From: Leptidea sinapis | Lineage: Eukaryota; Arthropoda; Insecta; Lepidoptera; Pieridae | DNA length: 64,000 nt | Direction of reading: 5' to 3' | Assembly: GCF_905404315.1 (NCBI RefSeq) | Contig: NC_066301.1 | Location: forward strand, 682,001 to 746,000 | Shown: in pieces, positions 57,264 through 64,000 of the stretch | Position numbering within the stretch: position 1 is the first letter of the stretch | Layout of the letters: every line of letters begins with the position of its first letter | Translations under genes and position numbers: made by a program | Notes under the pieces: generated by a model | Told to the model about the DNA's origin: nothing | Database searches by the model: none | The model's input: the letters and a program-made list of their open reading frames with translations, nothing else

Positions 57264-58955
57264 ATGTGCAATAGCCGTAAAATTTTTAAGAAAAAGTTAA
57301 GGTGGTGTCAGGATAACGAAGAATCTATTAAAATGAATATTTTAGCCGAAAGCAGAAAGAATAAAAATTTTGTAAAATTTTGGAAAGATACTAGAGTTTT
57401 AAATGGTAAATCTAGTGCGCCAATTACAGTTGAAAATTTGGAAAATCGGAAGGATATTGCAGACCTGTTCTCTAAGCATTTCAAGGTTGAGCCATCAGCT
57501 CCCACCCACACTGCTTTGTCTGTGACTGAGGCAGCCACCGTCGGGGCTGTTCATATACCTCCGACTTTTTCACCTAACGACGTCGCGACTGTAGTGCGTC
57601 AAATGAAGCGGGGAAAGTCACCTGGCTTCGACCACCTCAGTATTGAACATATACAGTGTGCGGGTGTTGAAATATTTAGAGTTCTTTCCGAACTATTTAA
57701 TGCATGCCTAAAATATGGATACCTGCCGTGCAACCTTATGAGAACCGTAGTGGTTCCAGTCCCTAAAAATAAAACTGGTGATTTATCTAAATTAAATAAT
57801 TATCGCCCTATTTCACTTGGAACTATTATTGGTAAGATACTCGAGAGACTGCTACAACCCGCACTGGTAAGGGAGATCGAGATAGATGATGCTCAATTTG
57901 GTTTTCGTACTGGTCTCGGGACAGATTCCGCAATATTTAGCTTGAAGCATACCGTTAATTATTACGTTGCTCGAGAAACCTCTGTATATGCATGTTTCCT
58001 AGATCTTAGCCGTGCTTTCGATCTTGTAAACTATGATTTACTTTGGTCGAAACTTGCTAAAACGGATGTTGATGACAGTATTGTGGATCTGTTGCGGTAC
58101 TGGTACGAGAACCAAATTAACAATGTTAGATGGGCCGACACGCTCTCTAGTGATTATAGGCTAGCTTGCGGTGTGCGGCAGGGGGGGTTGACCTCTCCCG
58201 ACCTTTTCAATTTGTATATAAATGACCTGATCTCTGAACTGAGGAGGACCGGAGTCGGATGTCATATCGGGGATTTGTGTGTAAATAACCTGAATTACGC
58301 TGACGATATGGTCCTCCTCAGTCCATCGATCAGAGGTCTCCGAAAACTTCTTGGTGTATGTGTTAAATATGCTGAATCACATGGTCTTAAATACAACGCC
58401 AAGAAGACAGAAATGGTGATATTTAAATGGAAAAGAGGCCCGGAGAGGATACCGGAAGTTTGTTTAGATGGCACGCCAGTGCGAGTTGTAGGTTCCTTTA
58501 AATACTTGGGGCACATACTTACCGATGATTTGAAGGACGACCAGGATATGGAACGGGAAAGGCGAGCCCTGTCAGTACGGTGCAACATGCTCGCGTGGAG
58601 GTTCGCCAAATGTAATGATCAGGTTAAACTTACTTTGTTTACAACTTTTTGTCAAAATTTTTACACCTGTCAAATTTGGTCATCATATAACAGAAAATCA
58701 TATAGCTCACTCAGAATACAGTACAATAACGCTTTTCGAATATTAATGAAAAAACCTCCTTACTGTAGCGCATCGGGCATGTTCGCCCAGGCAGGAGTTG
58801 CCGATTTTTTTGCGATAATGCGTCTCCGCATCGAGTCGTTCTGGAGTCGTCTGCGCGGCGCTCAGAATCGTATCCTTCGAACCATCGGTGATTGCCCAGA
58901 TAGTCATTTCTTCAGGCATTGGTTGTCCGTGTACCACAGCGAGAATCAAATATGA
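57264..58955 (+). CDS. LINE-B second copy: reverse transcriptase (563 residues)
   Basis: An uninterrupted frame covering the RT and the C-terminal domain: KRGKSPGFDHLSIEH, NYRPISLGTIIGKILE, DAQFGFRTG, CFLDLSRAFDLVNYD, CGVRQGGLTSPDLF, YADD in the active site, FKYLGHILTDDLKDD, and the end YCSASGMFAQAG to the stop at 58955. It matches the first copy along its length but with many differences, including YADD against YVDD, so the two are members of one family, not a recent duplication. The first ATG is internal to the original ORF2; without the endonuclease half this is a remnant, though the RT itself looks whole. Confidence 0.9.
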   Translation: MCNSRKIFKKKLRWCQDNEESIKMNILAESRKNKNFVKFWKDTRVLNGKSSAPITVENLENRKDIADLFSKHFKVEPSAPTHTALSVTEAATVGAVHIPPTFSPNDVATVVRQMKRGKSPGFDHLSIEHIQCAGVEIFRVLSELFNACLKYGYLPCNLMRTVVVPVPKNKTGDLSKLNNYRPISLGTIIGKILERLLQPALVREIEIDDAQFGFRTGLGTDSAIFSLKHTVNYYVARETSVYACFLDLSRAFDLVNYDLLWSKLAKTDVDDSIVDLLRYWYENQINNVRWADTLSSDYRLACGVRQGGLTSPDLFNLYINDLISELRRTGVGCHIGDLCVNNLNYADDMVLLSPSIRGLRKLLGVCVKYAESHGLKYNAKKTEMVIFKWKRGPERIPEVCLDGTPVRVVGSFKYLGHILTDDLKDDQDMERERRALSVRCNMLAWRFAKCNDQVKLTLFTTFCQNFYTCQIWSSYNRKSYSSLRIQYNNAFRILMKKPPYCSASGMFAQAGVADFFAIMRLRIESFWSRLRGAQNRILRTIGDCPDSHFFRHWLSVYHSENQI

Positions 58956-59093
58956 CCGTGTGTAATTTTATTATTTTTAATTGTACACTTTTGTTTTATA
59001 TTTTATATCTTATGTTTTAAACTTCACTTATATTTAAGTATATCTTATTTGTAATTTTATTTTGTGATATGGACTTGCTCTGAAATAAATGAT

Positions 59094-59119
59094 TTATTAT
59101 TATTATTATTATTATTATA
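59094..59119 (+). repeat. (ATT)n tail of the second LINE-B copy
   Basis: gaaataaatgattt leads into about nine ATT units, ending attataa like the first copy. It fixes the 3' end of the element about 140 bp after the stop codon. Confidence 0.88.
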
Positions 59120-59169
59120 ATTACAACTAATTATTTTTAACTCTCGCAAGTCAAAACTTTCAAGTATTT

Positions 59170-59310
59170 TTTTGCATCAGTTTGAATATCATATTGCATA
59201 AATAAAATGTAAAATGTTGAAGTTGTAAATAGTTATTTGTAAGAGTGGCAATAAGTTTCTTGCCAATTCATTAAAGCTGACTTTTACAAATGGGTTGTAC
59301 ATGGTAAAAT
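59170..59310 (+). mobile_element. Diverged LINE-E 3' UTR fragment
   Basis: gtaagagtggcaataagttt, cttgcca and attaaagctgactttt match the same blocks in LINE-E 3' ends at 52040-52085, 52770-52810 and (reverse) 56160-56215. No tail is preserved. Confidence 0.5.
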
Positions 59311-60714
59311 ATTTAACATTTTATAAGTGTAATTTTTTGTTTGTTTGTTTACTTATTTATTTACTTGTTGTAATGTCTCAGTCCTAATAATTATTAATAC
59401 TTATGTTAAATAAGGGTAACATTGGTCAAATAATTAATATATTTAAAGTAGCTTAGTAACGGAGGTTTCTCTTTATTTTTGATAGAATTTGGGTCATTAT
59501 TAAAAATATATTGCGATATGCAGTGAAGGTTTGCTGAAAGTACTAGTAAGTACTTAGGTTAGTAGAAAGTTAATATTTTGTATTTTAAACAAAAGGGTCT
59601 CCAGAAATCCACCTGATTGATAATTTCCAAATTATCTTTGTTAGCTATCATACTAGACTCTTGATTTACCTCATTATTTATCATCACTCAATCATTCAGT
59701 ACCTAATATGTTCTGACTCGGTAATTAGTTGACTTAAAATTTCCTTAAATAATAAAATATTAAATCAAAACAGAAGTAGTATAATATCATAAATGTTACA
59801 ATATAATATTATGTAGGACGTTAAATAAAGTTGAGGATATACTGAAGATTCAAAACTTCAGTTTTGACAGGTAGGTCTAACTAACTCTCCAAACATTAAT
59901 TTTCAATGTAGGAACTTGAACGCTCAAAATTCGCGCGCTCGACATTATTATTCCTTTATACGTTTACGAGCCGGTTTTAAAGGTCGCCACGTCAAAAGCA
60001 CGCCAGCAAAATTCTTTAAATTAATCTGTACACTATTTTAAATAAATTATCTAATTTTAACTAAATTATAGGTGAAATATGGTATTTAATCATAAGTAGA
60101 AGGTAATTTTTTGTTATTATGGTTTTTAAATAAAATAATATCGCTAAATGAAACGGAACTTGCCCGAATAAGTGATCTGAAACAGTGAACTGTTGTTCAC
60201 TCTTTTAATCTTTTTTTTTGGTTATTTTATTTTTAACCTGTGCATATTTTTTGAAACCATGACTATCTCTGGTACTAGTTGGTCCATAGTAGGTCTACGT
60301 TTTGTAATAATGACACGATTTTAACCCGGTACTAATTTTAGGACCGTAACAAAGCTGGTTCATTTAGTTCTGGTTTAAGCCCGTACCTATATAGTTTTTT
60401 GTAATATGGCGGATAAGATTTTAAAAGTTAATACAAGTTTGTTACATTGGGTAGGACAAATCTTAAAGAAATGCTGGGGCTATTTTTCTTTTTTTTATAA
60501 AGTTGGGAGTCATAAGTTAAGTTTGTTTTTTTAAGAAGTTTTGGGGTTATGTTACGACCCCGTTTGCTTGACTTTTAGAGATCAATACCTACACAAAAAA
60601 TTGAAACAAAATCATTCTAATATATACACGTACATACATATTTATATGTATAAATAAACGGTCAGATAAAAAAGTAAGAAACATAATTGAACCAAAATAT
60701 ATATATACTCGTCA
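59311..60714. other. AT-rich stretch without a recognised gene
   Basis: No frame with family signature, no strong repeat. Small inverted words occur (ctgaag...cttcag near 59850) but are too short to weigh. Confidence 0.5.
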
Positions 60715-60911
60715 AATTGAGCAGCTTCCTTGTGCGGTGTTTCTGGCACGATGCGACATGGGTACCTTCAAAAAACGCGCGTACACCTTCCTTAAAGGCC
60801 GGCAACGCTCTTGTGATTCCTCTGGTGTTGCAAGAGAATGTGGGCGCCGATGATCACTTAACACCAGGTGACCCGTACGCTCGTTTGTCCTCCTATTCCA
60901 TAAAAAAAAAC
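60715..60911 (+). mobile_element. LINE-A 3' end, 5'-truncated copy
   Basis: The plus strand matches the reverse complement of about 37969-38150: gcagcttccttgtgcggtgt, gacatgggtaccttcaaaaa, aaaggccggcaacgctctt, gtgatcacttaacaccaggt, then a short A run at 60901-60909. It includes the last codons of ORF2 and the 3' end only. Confidence 0.88.
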
Positions 60912-61098
60912 CTCCTTTTTTGAAGTCTGTTAAATGCTACCTACTGCTCAACTAACAACAGCGGTCTTCTTCGTGTAAAACCACAATTTTCTCATGTTCT
61001 AGGATACTTTAGTACTCCCACCAGGCAGACTACTACTACTACATAATATACTACTTGCATATTTTGAATAACAAAAACAACTTTTCATTAAATGGTCT

Positions 61099-61233
61099 TT
61101 ATTGAGACATATCTACATGTAGTATAGAAACGTATGGATAGCGGCGCCTCTTCGGTCGCGTCACTCCCTCATGGCGAGCATAGTCCAGGTACCAGATGAT
61201 ACTCATCACATGGAAGAAGAATTTAACATGCAT
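61099..61233 (-). CDS. Small CpG-rich open frame ending in AATAAA (unknown)
   Basis: A minus-strand frame of 44 codons starts at 61233 (MHVKFFFHVMSIIWYLDYA), continues through a basic part (RPKRRRYPY) and ends with TAA at 61099-61101, inside the polyadenylation signal AATAAA (61098-61103). The middle (about 61140-61190) is GC- and CpG-rich while its surroundings are AT-rich. It could be the last exon or a retrocopy of a small host gene; I do not recognise the protein. A chance frame cannot be excluded. Confidence 0.25.
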   Translation of the reverse strand: MHVKFFFHVMSIIWYLDYARHEGVTRPKRRRYPYVSILHVDMSQ

Positions 61234-61239
61234 TACTTA

Positions 61240-62190
61240 CAATAAAAAATTTACAGATCTGATGATCATAGCCTAATTATAAAAAGCAACATAGACTTTA
61301 AACAAAGACAACTCGAAATGATGGAATAAGGATATAAAATTTATATTATTTGATTAACAATTACTTAACATCAACAAAATTGGCACTTGAAATAGAAAAT
61401 CGGAATTATTATAAAAAGAAATTAGATGCACAAGAATTTTGGTACATATAAATATTATGTACTAAAAATAGGTTTCAATAAATTGCCTTCTCCTAATATT
61501 GCCTTTTAATGTACTTGTAAAGACTTGTTCTATTGGTACTCTAGTAGAGTGGATCATGCTCTTCATGAAAATTTCTTCCTCGACAGAAAACAGATCATCT
61601 TCCACAATTGTCACTTTTTACTGTCTATATTTCCATACATGCTTCTGGACAAACTGTTGATTCCAGAGACCAAAACATCATTCCACTGTATTTCGGGTAC
61701 GGAAATGGCATCTGTTGTGCTTTACTTCTTGTGGTGTTGTGAGGCTTAGTAAAGGTGTAAATAAATTCGGGAGTATAGGAATTACCACTGTCTTCCACTA
61801 TTTTCCAGAGAAAACACCAACCACTAATCTTTTTTTAACCTGCATTCTCAAAATATTCTGGAATAATGAGAACAAACACGCCACGTTATCACAATGTTCA
61901 TAATTAATAAGCCTGAATCACAAACTACACACATTATATGGTTTGTTTAGGTTATCATTTACTTAACTTATGTTTTTTTTTTTCAAAGTAAGAAGTTATC
62001 CATAGCGATTTTTTGAAGAACTAGTAACCTCAAAATAAAATTCAATGAAGTTTGACGTGTGTCAAAAAGTTAGACCTTCGTAGACCAAAAAGGGTCTTAG
62101 TGGTTTTAACTATAGTACCAAAGGTGATGTATGGTTTAGTCTTAAAACTCGTTTTGTAATAAGACGGATGTCTTATGAGTTGTCTTCAAA
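61240..62190. other. Stretch without a recognised gene
   Basis: AT-rich. The 74-residue plus-strand frame at 61525-61749 shows no family signature. Nothing else is seen up to the minisatellite. Confidence 0.45.
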
Positions 62191-62194
62191 CTTC

Positions 62195-63036
62195 AGAAAA
62201 CGGGCGTTACCCGTATACAAACTTCAGATTACGGGCATCACCCGAATACATAAGATCATAGTAAGGGCGTCACCCGAATACAAATCTTCAATGTACGGGC
62301 GTCATCCCAATACAAAACTTCATAGTACGGGCGTCACCCGAATACAAAACATCATAGCACGGGCGTCACCCGAATACAAATCTTCAATGTATGGGCGTCA
62401 ACCGAATACAAAACTTCATAGTACGGGCGTCACCCAAATACAAAACCTCATAGTACGGGCGTTACCCTAATACAAAACTTCATAGTACGGACTTCACCCG
62501 AATACAAAACTTCATAGTACGGGCGTCACCCGAATACAAAACCTCATAGTACGGGCGTCACCTGAATACAAAAGTTCAAAGTACGGGCGACACCCGAATA
62601 AAAAACCTCATAGTACGGGCGTCACCCGAATACAAAACTTCACTGTACGGGCGTCACCCGAATACAAAACTTCATAGTGCGGGCGTCACCCGAATACAAA
62701 ACCTCATAGTACGTACGTCACCCGAATACAAAACCTCATAGTACGGGCGTCACCCGAATACAAAACCTCATAGTACGGGCGTCACCCGAATACAAAACTT
62801 CATAGTACGGGCGTCACCCGAATACAAAACCTCATAGTACGGGCGTCACCCGAATACAAAACTTCATAGTACGGGCATCACCCGAATACAAAACTTCATA
62901 GTACGGGCGTCACCCGAATACAAAACCTCATAGTACGGGCGTCACCCGAATACAAAACCTCATAGTACGGGTGTCACCCGAATACAAAACATCATAGTAC
63001 GGGCGTCACCCGAATAAAAAACTTCATAGCGTCACC
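62195..63036. repeat. 32-bp minisatellite, about 26 copies
   Basis: The unit is tagtacgggcgtcacccg plus aatacaaaac(t/c)tca, 32 bp (for example, tag at 62771 and 62803). Copies vary mostly at acttca/acctca. Each has a short palindrome CGG-GCGTCAC-CCG. The first units (62195-62290) and the last (63000-63036) are the most divergent. As 32 is not a multiple of 3, the open frame across its left part (62168-62470) cycles through frames and is not a gene. Confidence 0.95.
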
Positions 63037-63070
63037 CGTAAAATCTAATTAATTATATAACTAAGTCCTC

Positions 63071-63225
63071 ACAGGCATAACCTGTTACCGGACTACCAGG
63101 CATCATCTGGTAAACACAGGTCACACTGTCACAGTCCGGTCACAGCTTAACACAGACGTTCCTCGTTGTCCCTCGTCTCTTTTGTACATCATTACATTTG
63201 CACTTAGGTAACAGGCGTCACCTGT
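63071..63225. repeat. Single-copy relatives of the minisatellite palindrome
   Basis: Beyond the array three isolated palindromes share the GC(A/G)TNA(C/T) centre but have other arms: ACAG-GCATAAC-CTGT at 63071-63085, ACCAG-GCATCAT-CTGGT at 63095-63111, and ACAG-GCGTCAC-CTGT at 63211-63225. The arms differ from the array's CGG/CCG, yet each pair still matches. Confidence 0.7.
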
Positions 63226-64000
63226 GATCTAGTCCATACACAAGAAGACTCATGTTCTTCTGTGTGAAAGCATTAGTACTTGGCACAATAACATATAAAT
63301 AATAAATATTGGTCTAGTCTCTCTTGTCTAGATAACGATTTGACATAATGATAAACTGAGAATATAACGCAAAGTTGCAAGTGACATCACTCGCGGTTCA
63401 CGCTACGTACCCTACGTACGTAATAACCCTGAAGTAATATCTCATTACTTCTATCAAAACTAGATCCAAAATGAAACTATGAAAATTTTATAAATCGCTG
63501 TTAAAATTTTAATTCGTAGTTATTGCACTGAAATATTTTCATTCAAGTAGTAAATATGATTTTCAGGAAACTACAATTTAATTCTCGGGTGTTGTAGTAA
63601 CTGTGGTAATGAAAGTGAAGTGAAAGTGACCACCCCGTATTGAAGTAAGCCAGAGAAATTTACCTCAGCTATATTTAACACGGCATCTTTTATTTAATTA
63701 ACAGAAGTTAATTATGCTTTTTTGTTGAGCAATTTATATGTACCAAAATTTTTTGTAATTGTTCACTTTGTTTGTTTAGCATGCTTAGTCATAGAAACCT
63801 AAGTTAATATTATATTGTATATGTAAAATTCCGATGTAAGTGATTATATGTTAAATCTTATGAGCATAAATGTCTTTAAACCGAATTCTTCTAAATATTG
63901 ACTGTAGTATAAAATTATTTTCATAAAAGAAAATCTCATTTGAATCCAATCCACAAACAATTACACAAACTAATATAATAATTAGAAATAATGTACTCAC
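63226..64000. other. AT-rich end of window with a dispersed repeat
   Basis: About 63480-63720 is the second copy of the unidentified repeat at 49960-50200. No coding region is recognised. The window ends in AT-rich DNA. Confidence 0.45.

Noticed and set aside
62168..62470. A repeat protein encoded by the minisatellite
   Set aside because: A 32-bp unit shifts frame every copy; the frame ends after about nine units and the amino-acid repeat is only the three-frame reading of the DNA repeat.

Overview
The window looks like repeat-dominated, probably heterochromatic, nuclear DNA of an insect, most likely a moth or butterfly. The reasons are short (CCTAA)n/(TTAGG)n telomere-type tracts joined to fragments of TRAS/SART-like (R1-clade) non-LTR retrotransposons, and several LINE families whose protein ends I associate from memory with lepidopteran genomes. 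I see no intact host gene, tRNA or rRNA gene; nearly everything is satellite or mobile element, mostly broken.

Layout. (1) 1-30434: one unbroken satellite array of about 300 monomers of about 100 bp. It lies in blocks of opposite strand orientation and is organised into higher-order repeats with offsets of about 4046, 2865 and 3068 bp. Each monomer has a CTCGAG site, a TGATCA site and a GGCCATCTTGG (YY1/Pho-like) core. (2) 30435-34930: AT-rich DNA with a 301-bp tandem duplication, split by a Ty3/gypsy element on the minus strand. That element has one full LTR, a 106-bp remnant of the other, an open RNase H-integrase frame, and a deleted reverse-transcriptase core. (3) 34932-41945: telomere-type repeats and three TRAS/SART-like fragments in both orientations; the third is split by an almost complete minus-strand LINE (family A). 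(4) 41946-46030: a near-complete LINE with two ORFs (family B) and a (TTA)n tail. (5) 46031-50690: a LINE C-terminal piece, another telomere-type tract with a TRAS/SART-like RNase H fragment, a second, very decayed gypsy element, and a 62-bp tandem repeat. (6) 50690-56080: a minus-strand LINE (family D) split by plus-strand 3' ends of another LINE (family E). (7) 56087-59310: a LINE-A 5' fragment joined directly to a second LINE-B copy. (8) 59310-64000: AT-rich DNA with a short LINE-A 3' end, a small CpG-rich open frame, and a 32-bp minisatellite of about 26 copies built on a short palindrome.

No genes work together here in a host pathway. The content is a record of nested retrotransposition next to a large inverted-block satellite. 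A subtelomere, or a repeat-rich chromosome such as a lepidopteran W, would fit; neither is proved. The points most worth a second look are the satellite architecture with its recurring inversion junctions and hairpins, the dense YY1/Pho-like motif array, the tRNA-like pol III boxes in the gypsy LTR, the nested insertions that can be reconstructed, and the minisatellite whose palindrome arms vary in a paired way.
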